Positions 25,733 to 34,879 are shown, counted from the stretch's first letter. The stretch is DNA of 64,000 bases from Photobacterium sp. GB-56 (GCF_003026105.1 NZ_PYNW01000012.1:59850-123849); one strand, 5' to 3'. A program made the numbers and translations. The notes: generated by a model not told the origin, from the sequence alone.

Positions 25733-26566
25733 TTACGCGACTTCTTGCGTTCTTGGCTGAGTCATTGGCTTAACTTTGCAGTGCTTCTCATATAAAAATT
25801 GTAAAACTTGCTGACGTAGATATTGATACCGTTCGTTATTTGCGAGAGAAACACGATTTCTAGGACGAGGCAGATCAACTGCTAATACTTGACCGATTGT
25901 GGCTGCAGGACCATTTGACATCATCACAATACGATCAGATAACAGCACGGCTTCATCGACATCGTGGGTGATCATAATAATGGTATTATTAAGCTCAGCT
26001 TGAATTGCCATTAAGGCATCTTGCAGATGTGCTCTTGTCAGTGCGTCTAAAGCACCAAATGGCTCATCCATCAGTAAAACATTGGGCTGCATTGCTAAAG
26101 CACGAGCAATCCCTACCCGCTGTTTCATACCACCAGAAATTTCATCAGGCTTTTTGTCACTGGCATGGGTCATTTGCACCAACTCTAAATAGTGCATCAC
26201 TTGCTGATTAAGCAAAGTCTTACTCACTTTCTGTTTTTGATGTATCGCGACCTGTTTAAGCGCTAACTCAACATTTTGATAAACCGTTAACCACGGTAAT
26301 AAAGCGTGATGCTGAAAGACTACCGCCCTATCTGGCCCCGGCCCTGCAACTTCTTTATTACTGACAATAACCCCACCATCAGTTGGCATCTGAAGACCTG
26401 CGATTAAATCAAGCACGGTTGATTTACCACAACCAGAATGTCCAATTAAGGAGATAAACTCTCCTTTATTGACGGTTAGATTAACGTCTTTCAAAGCAAC
26501 AAATTCGCCCGTTGCGACAGGGTAACGCATCCCTAATTGAGTTAACTCAAGTAATGGTTTTTGCAT
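25733..26566 (-). CDS. Nitrate ABC transporter, ATP-binding protein
   Basis: A 277-residue ABC ATPase of the NrtD/NasD (SsuB/TauB-related) group that powers nitrate import. It shows Walker A GHSGCGKST, Q-loop VVFQHHALLPW, signature SGGMKQRVGIARAL, Walker B LLMDEPFGALD and the switch His in MITHDVDEA. The start has AAGGAGAAG upstream. It sits between the permease gene and nirB with gaps of only 20 and nine bases, so it belongs to one operon. Nitrate, rather than cyanate or bicarbonate, follows from the nasA and nirBD context. Confidence 0.9.
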   Translation of the reverse strand: MQKPLLELTQLGMRYPVATGEFVALKDVNLTVNKGEFISLIGHSGCGKSTVLDLIAGLQMPTDGGVIVSNKEVAGPGPDRAVVFQHHALLPWLTVYQNVELALKQVAIHQKQKVSKTLLNQQVMHYLELVQMTHASDKKPDEISGGMKQRVGIARALAMQPNVLLMDEPFGALDALTRAHLQDALMAIQAELNNTIIMITHDVDEAVLLSDRIVMMSNGPAATIGQVLAVDLPRPRNRVSLANNERYQYLRQQVLQFLYEKHCKVKPMTQPRTQEVA

Positions 26567-26586
26567 CTTACTTCTCCTTTTTCGCC

Positions 26587-27561
26587 TTATCGCAACACTT
26601 GCTGCTTATCCCATGAAACACGCTTTTGGATCATGAGCATTAATCTATCGAGCATTAAGCCAATAAAACCAATCATCACCACCGCAACCATGATTCGGCT
26701 TAACGATGCTGCACTGCCATTTTGAAACTCGTCCCATACAAACTTGCCTAATCCCGGATTTTGCGCGAGCATTTCTGCGGCAATAAGTACCATCCATGCG
26801 ATACCAATTGATAATCTTAAGCCGGTAAAAATCATCGGAATGGCAGAGGGCAAAACAATCGTTCTAATATGCTGCCAATAAGATAAACGCAATACTCGAC
26901 TCACATTGACTAAATCTTTATCAACATTCGTTACGCCAACGGCCGTATTAATTAAGGTTGGCCATAAACTGCATAAGGTGACGGTAAGCATTGAATTAAG
27001 AAAGGATTTTGCGACTAACGGATCTTTCGTTACGTAACTTGCACTTACTACCATGGTCACTAACGGCAACCATGCCAATGGTGAAACAGGTTTTAATAAT
27101 TGAATAATAGGGTTAAACGCCATGTATAACTTGTGATTGAGTCCCAGCACTAACCCCAATGGGATCGCAATAACGGATGCTAAAATAAAGCCACAAGCAA
27201 CGGTCACTAAACTGGTAACTATTTGATCAAAGAATGTCGCTTTACCCGTGTAAGCACGCACTTTGATATTGGCATCAGGATCAGCGGCTAATTTTTTAGC
27301 ATTACGTACTTCCTGACGCTCATAGAAAGCCTGTTCTTTTTCTCCCTCTTGCAGATGATCTTCAACCAGTAACACAAATTGTTCAGCGGTTTGAACCGGT
27401 CCCGGTAATGAACCAAGTGATGTTTTCACTTGTAGTGCCGAAAAGTGCCAAATCACAACAAAAAACAAGACGCCTAATACTGGTAGTAACCATTCGGATG
27501 AGCGTTTTAACATGACTTTTTGCTCGGGTAATTGTTTAAGAAAACTAATCGTTGCTGACAT
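26587..27561 (-). CDS. ntrB: Nitrate ABC transporter, permease
   Basis: A 324-residue inner-membrane permease of the NrtB/NtrB family (BPD_transp_1 fold). The first hydrophobic segment (WLLPVLGVLFFVVIWHF) is followed by a long periplasmic-type stretch. The transport domain follows, with the EAA-like loop seen as LSYWQHIRTIVLPSAIPMIF. That order is typical of nitrate and bicarbonate permeases. AAGGAGAG precedes the ATG. It lies ten bases from the upstream binding-protein gene, consistent with one operon. I use the symbol given to homologues and cannot distinguish it from nrtB or nasE naming. Confidence 0.88.
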   Translation of the reverse strand: MSATISFLKQLPEQKVMLKRSSEWLLPVLGVLFFVVIWHFSALQVKTSLGSLPGPVQTAEQFVLLVEDHLQEGEKEQAFYERQEVRNAKKLAADPDANIKVRAYTGKATFFDQIVTSLVTVACGFILASVIAIPLGLVLGLNHKLYMAFNPIIQLLKPVSPLAWLPLVTMVVSASYVTKDPLVAKSFLNSMLTVTLCSLWPTLINTAVGVTNVDKDLVNVSRVLRLSYWQHIRTIVLPSAIPMIFTGLRLSIGIAWMVLIAAEMLAQNPGLGKFVWDEFQNGSAASLSRIMVAVVMIGFIGLMLDRLMLMIQKRVSWDKQQVLR

Positions 27562-27570
27562 GATCTCTCC

Positions 27571-28962
27571 TTAGATCTGCTGATCGCCTTTTAAGCCAAT
27601 CGAAAATTGCTCGAGATACGCATTCGGGCTACGACCGTCATAGGTAATATTGTCAATGAAATGACTATGTGGAGGGCGGAAACCCGTTTCATTATCGACG
27701 TCTGAAAAATCTGATTGCTTCATCAGGCCATCTGAAATCAGGGCATTAACTGCTAATCGATAAATATCAGGACGATAAACTTGTTTGGCGATATCGATAT
27801 ACCAGCTATCTGGTTTTGCTTGTGGTATTTGTCCCCAGCGACGCATTTGGGTTAATGACCAAACAGCATCACTGTAATAAGGGTAAGTCGCGTTATAACG
27901 AAAGAACACATTGAAATCGGGTGCAGGTCTAATATCACCAGCTTCATATTCAAAGCTCCCTGTCATGCTATTCGCTATTACCTTTTCATCAGCCCCTACA
28001 TACTCACTACGAGCAAGTATCTTTGATGCCTCTGCACGATTCTCATTACCATTATGATCAAGCCACGCCGCCGCACGAATTAAGGCTTTAACTAATCGAA
28101 TATGCGTATTAGGGTTTTCTTCCGCCCATGATTCCGTCACACCAAAGACTTTCTCTGGGTTATTCTTCCAAATATCATTATCTGCAATGATCGGGACTCC
28201 AATTTTTTTCGCTACCGCTTGTTGGTTCCAAGGTTCACCAACGCTATATCCTTGAATTGTCCCTGCTTCCATCGTGGCTGGCATTTGCGGTGGTGGCGTG
28301 ACATTCAGTAAGATTTCAGCCTCACGTTGCCCACTGTTATCGCCTTTTTCAGGGGCATAAAACCCAGGATTGATCCCAGCGGCTGCTAACCAATAACGTA
28401 ATTCGTAGTTATGGGTTGATACCGGGAAAACCATACCCATTTGAAATGGCTTTCCGGTATCTTTGTAATGTTCCAGTACAGGCTTTAACGCTTCAGCTTT
28501 AATCGGATGGATAACTATTCCATTCTCATCAACCGGTAATTGTGGCTTAATTTGTTGCCATACTTCATTGGAAACAGTGATCGCATTACCATTTAGATCC
28601 ATGCTAAATGCCGTAATAATCGGTGCTTTGGTACCAATACCGATTGTTGCACCGAGAGGTTGACCAGCCAGCATATGCGCGCCATCTAACTCACCATCAA
28701 TCACGCGATCCAGTAGCACCTTCCAATTTGCTTGCGCTTCCAGTGAGACATACAAGCCTTCGTCTTCGAAATAGCCCTTCTCATAAGCAATAGCTAGCGG
28801 TGCCATATCCGTAAGTTTAATAAAGCCTAGTTTTAGTTCTTCTTTCTCAGGCTCGCCTAACACCAATGGCGATGCATTGACCGTTAGCGCTCCAAACAGC
28901 AAAGCAGATAAACTGACGCCGTACGATTTTTTGATGAGCTGCATGAGTCCTTTTATAGCCAT
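27571..28962 (-). CDS. Nitrate ABC transporter, substrate-binding protein (NrtA/CmpA family)
   Basis: A 463-residue exported protein of the NrtA/CmpA/NasF type, which captures nitrate in the periplasm. A signal peptide ([17 protein letters not shown]) precedes [20 protein letters not shown], the family's N-terminal hallmark. Later [13 protein letters not shown] and [12 protein letters not shown] match the ligand-binding clefts. I place the start at the ATG at 28962, which has TAGGA six bases upstream, rather than at 29046. The longer start would put the leader terminator inside the coding region. It opens the nrtABC-nirBD unit behind an attenuated leader. Confidence 0.88.
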   Translation of the reverse strand: MAIKGLMQLIKKSYGVSLSALLFGALTVNASPLVLGEPEKEELKLGFIKLTDMAPLAIAYEKGYFEDEGLYVSLEAQANWKVLLDRVIDGELDGAHMLAGQPLGATIGIGTKAPIITAFSMDLNGNAITVSNEVWQQIKPQLPVDENGIVIHPIKAEALKPVLEHYKDTGKPFQMGMVFPVSTHNYELRYWLAAAGINPGFYAPEKGDNSGQREAEILLNVTPPPQMPATMEAGTIQGYSVGEPWNQQAVAKKIGVPIIADNDIWKNNPEKVFGVTESWAEENPNTHIRLVKALIRAAAWLDHNGNENRAEASKILARSEYVGADEKVIANSMTGSFEYEAGDIRPAPDFNVFFRYNATYPYYSDAVWSLTQMRRWGQIPQAKPDSWYIDIAKQVYRPDIYRLAVNALISDGLMKQSDFSDVDNETGFRPPHSHFIDNITYDGRSPNAYLEQFSIGLKGDQQI

Positions 28963-28980
28963 AATATTTCCTACCCAACT

Positions 28981-29022
28981 TAAAAAATAAAAGCCACTGC
29001 TTCGGTTAAGAAACAGTGGCTT
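28981..29022 (-). terminator. Leader terminator upstream of the nitrate transporter operon
   Basis: On the minus strand AAGCCACTG (29022-29014) pairs with CAGTGGCTT (28999-28991) and is followed by TTTTATTTTTTA. It is a textbook intrinsic terminator lying only 19 bases before the nrtA start, so it can only act as an attenuator. Its 5' arm overlaps the ANTAR-type hairpin at 29017-29030, making the two structures mutually exclusive. Confidence 0.85.
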
Positions 29023-29050
29023 CGGTGCCATCCCAAGTACCTTCATGGTA
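29017..29050 (-). promoter_or_regulatory. ANTAR (NasT) target in the nrtA leader
   Basis: The RNA read from the minus strand contains UGGC-ACCGAA-GCCA at 29030-29017: a stem with a six-base loop having A at position 1 and G at position 4. Those are the conserved loop positions of ANTAR target hairpins. Just upstream TACC-ATGAA-GGTA (29050-29038) could be the first hairpin, though its loop is five bases rather than six. Binding of NasT here would block the terminator at 28981-29022. nasT itself ends at 29287, immediately upstream. Confidence 0.65.
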
Positions 29051-29101
29051 GCTATGGATTTTTATCGCTCTCGTCGGTTATTCAAGTGCGACCAAAAATT
29101 T

Positions 29102-29133
29102 TGTGTAAGTGATGCGCTTGCACAACTTACACA
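29102..29133 (-). promoter_or_regulatory. Additional stem-loop in the nasT-nrtA intergenic leader
   Basis: A perfect 9-bp inverted repeat, TGTGTAAGT with ACTTACACA, separated by 14 bases. The interior can pair further as GUGC with GCAU. It lies 140-170 bases upstream of nrtA, inside the probable leader, and may be part of the regulatory RNA fold. Confidence 0.45.
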
Positions 29134-29286
29134 TTAATTAATCCATCATTTATGCCAATTTTTTTAAAATCGTAAAAAACATTAAAAACAGCTAGTTACG
29201 ATATTTCGATTATTTGTTTTATTTATATTTGCCTTAATATGGTGCAGGTCGCACCAGATAAGTAACAGATAACAAAGTAAATAAGG

Positions 29287-29862
29287 CTAATATTGTTCGG
29301 TTTTCTGTAATGTTGAAATTAAGTTTCTCGCTATTTTCACCATCGGCAAACCATTATCCATCGCCGCTTTTCGTAGTGCGTCATGAGCTTGATTCTCATT
29401 AAGACCATGGTGCTTTTGGAGTAAGCCTTTCGCTTTATCGATCCATTTTTTATCCATGATTTTTTGCTCTAAATTTGCAATTTCCTGCGTCAGTTTTATT
29501 TGGTTATCACGCACTTGTTTTGCTCGCCCAATCCACGTTTCAAACTCACAGTCAACCGTTGATGGCAGTAATAAATACCCTTCAGGATCTGGTAATATAT
29601 TGAAAGTATTAATATTAAATTTACGAATAAAAACAATAAGCGGCGTACTATTTAAAGAAGTGAGTTTAATGATCTCTTTTAATTCAGCACAAGGCTGTAG
29701 CCATGAAGTCACAATAGTAGCGTCAGGATATTGCGATAACATCCCAGCTAATTGATTAAACTTAACCTCGATAACAACGCGGAGATCAATGGCAACACGC
29801 TGCGCTATTTTGCTTTGTTCTTCTTGGCTGTCGCTGCAAATAATAATAGGGATAACTGGCAT
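29287..29862 (-). CDS. nasT: NasT-type ANTAR antitermination regulator
   Basis: A 191-residue cytoplasmic response-regulator-like protein. The N-terminal about 120 residues form a degenerate receiver (IPIIICSDSQEEQ, with no clear phospho-Asp pattern). A coiled stretch follows, then the C-terminal ANTAR RNA-binding domain: MDKKWIDKAKGLLQKHHG, LNENQAHDALRKAAMDNG, then KIARNLI. ANTAR proteins bind paired hexaloop hairpins and prevent termination in nitrate-assimilation leaders. Matching leader elements precede nasA and nrtA here. No NasS partner gene is visible next to it. AAGGAAAG precedes the ATG. It follows cobA by 123 bases. Confidence 0.85.
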   Translation of the reverse strand: MPVIPIIICSDSQEEQSKIAQRVAIDLRVVIEVKFNQLAGMLSQYPDATIVTSWLQPCAELKEIIKLTSLNSTPLIVFIRKFNINTFNILPDPEGYLLLPSTVDCEFETWIGRAKQVRDNQIKLTQEIANLEQKIMDKKWIDKAKGLLQKHHGLNENQAHDALRKAAMDNGLPMVKIARNLISTLQKTEQY

Positions 29863-29985
29863 AATCTTTCCTTGATAACAACATCTTTCTATACAAGTGG
29901 TTATTTTCCTATTACGTACACTGCAATTAGACTGCCAACTCTAAAAACAAAACTATAAATAAACCTATTTATTAAAATCAGCCCC

Positions 29986-30873
29986 TTAAAGCAAACACAC
30001 TTGCTCAGTTAATTGCCTTGCTGTGCGCTGTAATTGCTCACGTAGTGCTACCACATCACCGATGATGATCAAGGCGGGGGATTCGCCTTTAAGATCCTCT
30101 GCTAATGACGCGAGTCCTTTCAGTTGTTCAATATAGACAGCTTGATTAACAGAGCAGCCATGACAGATCACGGCAACAGGCGTCTCTTCATTTAACTTGG
30201 CCTCAATCAATTGGTTTTGTATCTGTTGTGCCTTCTCTAGTCCCATATAAAACACTAAGGTTTGCCCATTCGCGACAAGTTGCGACCACGCATTAAAAGC
30301 CCCAGTTGCTACATGTCCTGTGACTAAGGTAACGGAACGCGAAACTTCACGATGAGTAAGAGGAATACCAGCAGAAGCCGCGCAACCAATCGCGGCAGTA
30401 ATACCTGGAATGAACTCATAATTAATATTTGCATCCACCAAGGCTAACGCTTCCTCTCCCCCTCGCCCAAAGATCAAAGGATCGCCCCCTTTAATTCTCA
30501 CCACGTACTGCCCTTTATGTGCTTCTGATATCAAGATCTGATTAATTCCCTCTTGCGATAAACTCGGTTTACCACAACGTTTACCCACATAAATGTGGAT
30601 AGCTTCAGGGTTGGCTAACGCAATAATATCTTGGCTGACTAAACGGTCATAAACGACAACATCGGCATGCTCAAGTGCGCGCAATGCTTTTATCGTTAAT
30701 AAATCAGGGTCGCTCGGGCCAGCTCCTACTAAACTTACAAACCCGCTATCAGGCTTACGACTTGCAGATGAAAGTGGCCTCAGTACCTTTTTGTACCCCT
30801 GATCATCATGAGACTGAAATCGACTTTTTAAGACTTGTTTAGCGGTTCGTTTGATTATTGAAAAATCATCCAT
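29986..30873 (-). CDS. cobA: Uroporphyrinogen-III C-methyltransferase
   Basis: A 295-residue SUMT that methylates uroporphyrinogen III at C2 and C7 to precorrin-2, the precursor of the siroheme required by NirB. The family motifs are VSLVGAGPSDPDLLTIKAL, the Gly-rich RIKGGDPLIFGRGGEE and FIPGITAAIGCAA. It lacks the CysG dehydrogenase/ferrochelatase half, so those steps must be encoded elsewhere. I choose the ATG at 30873 because AAGGATGAA lies upstream; the ATG at 30888 directly abuts the nasA stop. It has an extra basic N-terminus of about 40 residues. It is in operon with nasA. Confidence 0.9.
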   Translation of the reverse strand: MDDFSIIKRTAKQVLKSRFQSHDDQGYKKVLRPLSSASRKPDSGFVSLVGAGPSDPDLLTIKALRALEHADVVVYDRLVSQDIIALANPEAIHIYVGKRCGKPSLSQEGINQILISEAHKGQYVVRIKGGDPLIFGRGGEEALALVDANINYEFIPGITAAIGCAASAGIPLTHREVSRSVTLVTGHVATGAFNAWSQLVANGQTLVFYMGLEKAQQIQNQLIEAKLNEETPVAVICHGCSVNQAVYIEQLKGLASLAEDLKGESPALIIIGDVVALREQLQRTARQLTEQVCLL

Positions 30874-30888
30874 GATTTCATCCTTCAT

Positions 30889-33588
30889 TTATAATTGAAC
30901 AGTTGGAATAAGTTGCTGACTTTCTGAAAAATGTCGTTCAACTTGAGGTAGGCAAGTACCACAATTAGTACCGCATTTTAATTGCTTAGTAAGATCGGAT
31001 AATGATGTGATGTTATTGGTAACAATGGCTTGTTCAATCATCAGATCCGTAATTTGGAAACAACTACAGACAAGCGTTTGCTTACTATGCTGACAACCTA
31101 AGGCTTCTAGCACATCCGTCATCACAAAGGGTTGATTAACACAGTTAATCAGTGTCGTCATATCAACATTAATTGGCTGATCACTAAAAAGATGGATCGC
31201 CGTAGTATTCAATTTAATATCAGGGTTAATTACCTTGGCTAACTGCACTAAGGCAAATCCCCACTTTTGTTCTACTAATAAATACTGCTGTTTAGATCCA
31301 GCTAAAGATCGCAATAGCGCCGTTTTGTCTAAGCAAGTCTTACCTGCATATCGCCAGATCCCTTTCTGCTGATAATGTTCATTCTGATACGTTTGGAAAC
31401 TGGCATATTCATAGTCCAATTGTGCCGGAATATCCCCTAATGACACGCCATGAAATTCCATTGAGATCGGTGTTAGTTTTACTTGTGCGGACTTAAAACT
31501 AGGCTGACCAGATATAGGATCACAAGCCACAATCACACTTTGATTGATAGCCGATTTTGCACCGTATTTCCCAGCCCAGTGCATAGACATAAACACTTGC
31601 TGCTGGCTAAGTGTCGAATCAAAAACAACCCGAGCAAGGTGTTTATTCAAATCTTGATAGCTCTCAAGCGATTCAATACAAACGAAGTCACCATCCACTA
31701 ACCCAACATGTTTAGCACTGGTTGGATGAATATAAAGACTCGGCTCGACTTCAGACTGTGCCAATACTGGAACATGCCCAGTTCGTGTCATGGTATGCCA
31801 TTGATCACGTTGTCGACCAGTGTTAAGCCAGAAGATCGATTGAGAGGCATCTTGCGCTAACATCACATTTGACGACGGGTTTTCACTTGCTGAAGGCGTG
31901 ACGACTAATTGGGCTTTTCTGGTTGGAGTCGAAAATAAAGGAAGGTCATTGTGTTGTTCAAATACGCCATTACTGGTCGCATTGAGAGGCCATTGCTGCG
32001 GCTGCCACGTTTGATAATCATCATCGCTAATCAATGCTAAACATGAAATATCAAATAACAAGTCAGTGCTATTGTTAATACCACTCAAGGCGGCATGTTC
32101 ACGAAAAATATCAGCTTCTGATTGATAATCAAACGCTTTACTAAAACCTAACTGCTTCGCCACATCACAAATCATTTGCCAATCGGCTTTAACCTCACCT
32201 GGCATTGCGGTAAATGCCCGCTGTCGACTCATCATACGCTCTGAGTTTGTTACCATGCCTGATTTTTCACCCCATGCCGCTGCTGGTAATAAGCAATCTG
32301 CATACGCTGCTGTATCTGATTCAGGTGTAATATCAGAGACAATCACATATTCACACTTTTCTAATGCTCGGCGTACTTGCTCGTTATCTGGCATTGATAT
32401 CACGGGGTTAGTTGCCATGATCCACAACACGCGGATATCACCGTTTTCTACGCTTTTAAATAAATCGACCGCTTTATGCCCTGCCGTTGTTGCGATATTA
32501 GGCGCTTGCCAAAACGCTTTAACTTGCGAAATTGAAATATCATCAAAGCCACGATGAACGGCGAGTTGATTAGCAAGCCCGCCAACTTCTCTTCCTCCCA
32601 TCGCATTAGGCTGGCCTGTTATAGAAAAAGGACCACAACCTTGTTTGGCCATTTTTCCACTAACTAAATGACTATTAATAATACTATTGGCTTTATCTGT
32701 GCCACAACTTGCTTGATTCACCCCTTGGCAAAATACAGTTACAGCACGCGGCGCTTCCTTCATCCATTGGTAAAATGTTGCTAGTTGCTCAATCGCAATG
32801 CCACTACTTTTACTTACTTCAAGCAATGAATATTTATCTTTCATTACCTCTTGCTGTAATGCATCAAAACCTTCAGTTACCTGAGCAATAAAATCACGAT
32901 CAATAGCGTTGTTTTCTATAAGGTAACGAATTAATCCATTGTAAATATCAATATCAGTATCATTGGCCAACGCTAAATGTAAATCCGCCTGCTCTGCTGT
33001 TACCGTTTTACGTGGATCTATCACCACTATTTTTAATAATGGATTTTGTTTTTTTGCTTGTTGGATACGTTTAAAAACAATGGGGTGAGTCCACACTAAA
33101 TTAGAACCCACCAGCACAATTAAGTCGGTGTTGTCTAAATCGCTATAATTGGTAGCAACAATATCTTCACCGAATGCTCGGTTATGTGCAGCAACAGCAG
33201 AAGCCATACATAACCGAGAGTTTGTATCGACATGGCTACTACCAATAAAGCCTTTCATTAATTTGTTGGCAACATAATAATCTTCCGTCAATAACTGACC
33301 AGATAAGTACATACCAATGGCTTCAGGACCGGATTCTGCTATCACACGGCTAATGGTTTCAGCTATTTGACTGGTTGCCTGATCCCACTCGACAACCTTT
33401 CCTTTAATTTGAGGATATAACAAGCGATTAGGTTGGCTCATACTGGCTACGAGTGACGAACCTTTTACACAAAGTGCACCACGATTTGTTGGGTGAGATA
33501 CATCACCAATAATCTCAGACTGCTTTGTTACAACGCCACAGCCAACACCGCAATATGGACATGCTGATTTAATTCCTTGGCTAATCAT
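30889..33588 (-). CDS. nasA: Assimilatory nitrate reductase, catalytic subunit
   Basis: An 899-residue cytoplasmic molybdenum enzyme reducing nitrate to nitrite. An N-terminal [4Fe-4S] cluster is bound by Cys10, Cys13, Cys17 and Cys40 (CPYCGVGC and GALCVKG). The bis-MGD domains include NSRLCMASAVAAHNRAFG, FCQGVNQASCGTDKAN and TGQPNAMGGREVGGLANQ. The C-terminal dinucleotide-binding region (TGRQRDQWHTMTRTGHVP) follows. At the very C-terminus a BFD-type [2Fe-2S] module (LVCSCFQITD and CGTNCGTCLP) should receive electrons. No separate NasB/NasC electron donor gene occurs in the window. A leader with a terminator and ANTAR hairpin precedes it. Confidence 0.95.
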   Translation of the reverse strand: MISQGIKSACPYCGVGCGVVTKQSEIIGDVSHPTNRGALCVKGSSLVASMSQPNRLLYPQIKGKVVEWDQATSQIAETISRVIAESGPEAIGMYLSGQLLTEDYYVANKLMKGFIGSSHVDTNSRLCMASAVAAHNRAFGEDIVATNYSDLDNTDLIVLVGSNLVWTHPIVFKRIQQAKKQNPLLKIVVIDPRKTVTAEQADLHLALANDTDIDIYNGLIRYLIENNAIDRDFIAQVTEGFDALQQEVMKDKYSLLEVSKSSGIAIEQLATFYQWMKEAPRAVTVFCQGVNQASCGTDKANSIINSHLVSGKMAKQGCGPFSITGQPNAMGGREVGGLANQLAVHRGFDDISISQVKAFWQAPNIATTAGHKAVDLFKSVENGDIRVLWIMATNPVISMPDNEQVRRALEKCEYVIVSDITPESDTAAYADCLLPAAAWGEKSGMVTNSERMMSRQRAFTAMPGEVKADWQMICDVAKQLGFSKAFDYQSEADIFREHAALSGINNSTDLLFDISCLALISDDDYQTWQPQQWPLNATSNGVFEQHNDLPLFSTPTRKAQLVVTPSASENPSSNVMLAQDASQSIFWLNTGRQRDQWHTMTRTGHVPVLAQSEVEPSLYIHPTSAKHVGLVDGDFVCIESLESYQDLNKHLARVVFDSTLSQQQVFMSMHWAGKYGAKSAINQSVIVACDPISGQPSFKSAQVKLTPISMEFHGVSLGDIPAQLDYEYASFQTYQNEHYQQKGIWRYAGKTCLDKTALLRSLAGSKQQYLLVEQKWGFALVQLAKVINPDIKLNTTAIHLFSDQPINVDMTTLINCVNQPFVMTDVLEALGCQHSKQTLVCSCFQITDLMIEQAIVTNNITSLSDLTKQLKCGTNCGTCLPQVERHFSESQQLIPTVQL

Positions 33589-33623
33589 CCCTTCCCCTTA
33601 ACAATATCGCACTGCCACTGAAA

Positions 33624-33657
33624 TAAAAAAAACGCTTATCCCGAGAAGAGATAAGCG
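33624..33657 (-). terminator. Leader terminator upstream of nasA
   Basis: On the minus strand CGCTTATC (33640-33633 complement side) and GATAAGCG form an 8-bp stem with a nine-base loop, followed by a run of eight T (A at 33625-33632). It lies about 40 bases upstream of the nasA start and therefore works as an attenuator. Its first arm overlaps the ANTAR hairpin at 33652-33667. Confidence 0.88.
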
Positions 33658-33667
33658 CCAATGCTTA
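33652..33667 (-). promoter_or_regulatory. ANTAR (NasT) hexaloop hairpin in the nasA leader
   Basis: The minus-strand RNA reads UAAGC-AUUGGC-GCUUA: a 5-bp stem with a six-base loop, A at loop position 1 and G at position 4, as in known ANTAR targets. The 3' arm is shared with the terminator stem at 33624-33657, so forming this hairpin prevents termination. I could not identify a clean partner hairpin upstream, although ANTAR sites normally come in pairs. Confidence 0.65.
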
Positions 33668-33835
33668 ACGAAATAGTGAATGTGCAATAAGATTAATGCA
33701 GTGAGTATGCCAACCTAAAAAAACAAGAAATTACTATTAGATAACAGTGAGTTAATTGCCACCCCTTTACTTTTTAATTTCTACCGTAATCACCCACAGC
33801 ACCAACATAATGCGTCGTTGCACAACAATGAGTCA

Positions 33836-34879
33836 TCAAGATGCTGGCTCTGGCCACGTCATATCATCAACACGTTCATCCGCAATATAAAATAGACGAG
33901 TAACAGGAGTAATAGATTGGTTTAATGGTGGATTGACTTGAATCCCCTTACCATCGTCATAGGCAATAAGGATAGCATCGTGCTGATATTTAAAATGCTC
34001 AAACAATAACGCAAAGGTCGCTGGTTGTTGTGTTGAAGGGTAATCAATCGCATATTGAGTCATCCCTTTATCCGTACTTAATAGCTCTTGATGAAGCACA
34101 CTCGACCCCGGATCAACCGCTGATTTAGCAATCATTTCAATCGCAACCGAAGGAATACATTCCGCATTAGGACAATGAAGCTTTAATAAATCGCTCAGCC
34201 CCTCGTCATCAAAATAAGCCAGTAAATGTGCACTTGGATTACGACCTGCGGCAAATAATGCTGCAGTTAAGGTTACGTCATCATGTAGCGCATCAACAAT
34301 AATACAACTGGCTTTATCTATACTGGCACGCGCCATTTCCTCGGCATTGGTATAGCTAGTGACACGGACAAATTCTATCTTATCAGGCATAGGGTTTTCG
34401 ATTTCAGAACGCGTACATAACACAATCGTCCGACGCCCTGCTTCTTCATGTAGTAACATTCGTAACATGCTAAGCGTTCGATTTTCATTCCACCCCAACA
34501 GTAAAATATGCTGCTCCATTTCAAGACTCCTTTTTCCTAACATGCCACGTCGCCAAACACTCACGAACAAGGTTGCTATCCGGCCAACAACAATCGCAAA
34601 TAGCCCTAAACCACCCGGAATAATAAATAGCGCAGCCACCCATTTACCGAGTGCGGTTTCAGGAGAATGATCGCCGTAGCCCACAGTAGAAGCGGTTACG
34701 ACTAAGTAATAAAAGAAAGTGGAGAAAGAACGACTTAATTGTTTTTCACCCACAAGAAACAGTAGTAACCAACTTATTGCGATGTATAAACCCGTGATAA
34801 CTGCAATATTTCGCCCAGTTAGTTGAGAGAAATATTTTACCGTGACCCGTTGTAGGTATAACCACAGCCCCATATTCAC
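33836..34879 (-). CDS. Potassium channel with RCK/TrkA-N domain
   Basis: A 347-residue inner-membrane ion channel. Two transmembrane helices (about residues 24-44 and 80-103) flank a pore loop with the K+ selectivity filter TVGYGD at residues 65-70. The cytoplasmic part begins with a TrkA-N-like Rossmann fold (HILLLGWNENRTLSMLRMLL), which usually senses ligands and gates the pore. The last about 80 residues (TRLFYIADERVDDMTWPEP) may be a TrkA-C-like module. It lies just upstream of the nasA leader on the same strand but has no functional tie to nitrate. It is probably a separate transcript. Confidence 0.88.
   Translation of the reverse strand: MNMGLWLYLQRVTVKYFSQLTGRNIAVITGLYIAISWLLLFLVGEKQLSRSFSTFFYYLVVTASTVGYGDHSPETALGKWVAALFIIPGGLGLFAIVVGRIATLFVSVWRRGMLGKRSLEMEQHILLLGWNENRTLSMLRMLLHEEAGRRTIVLCTRSEIENPMPDKIEFVRVTSYTNAEEMARASIDKASCIIVDALHDDVTLTAALFAAGRNPSAHLLAYFDDEGLSDLLKLHCPNAECIPSVAIEMIAKSAVDPGSSVLHQELLSTDKGMTQYAIDYPSTQQPATFALLFEHFKYQHDAILIAYDDGKGIQVNPPLNQSITPVTRLFYIADERVDDMTWPEPAS

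Noticed and set aside
29143..29158. Sigma-54 promoter upstream of nrtA
   Set aside because: The minus strand has TTGG at the -24 position, but ten bases on the dinucleotide is GG, not the required GC.
29240..29256. NtrC binding site
   Set aside because: TGGTGC-N5-GCACCA has the half-sites in the reverse order to the NtrC consensus. It may instead be a nasT 3' hairpin.
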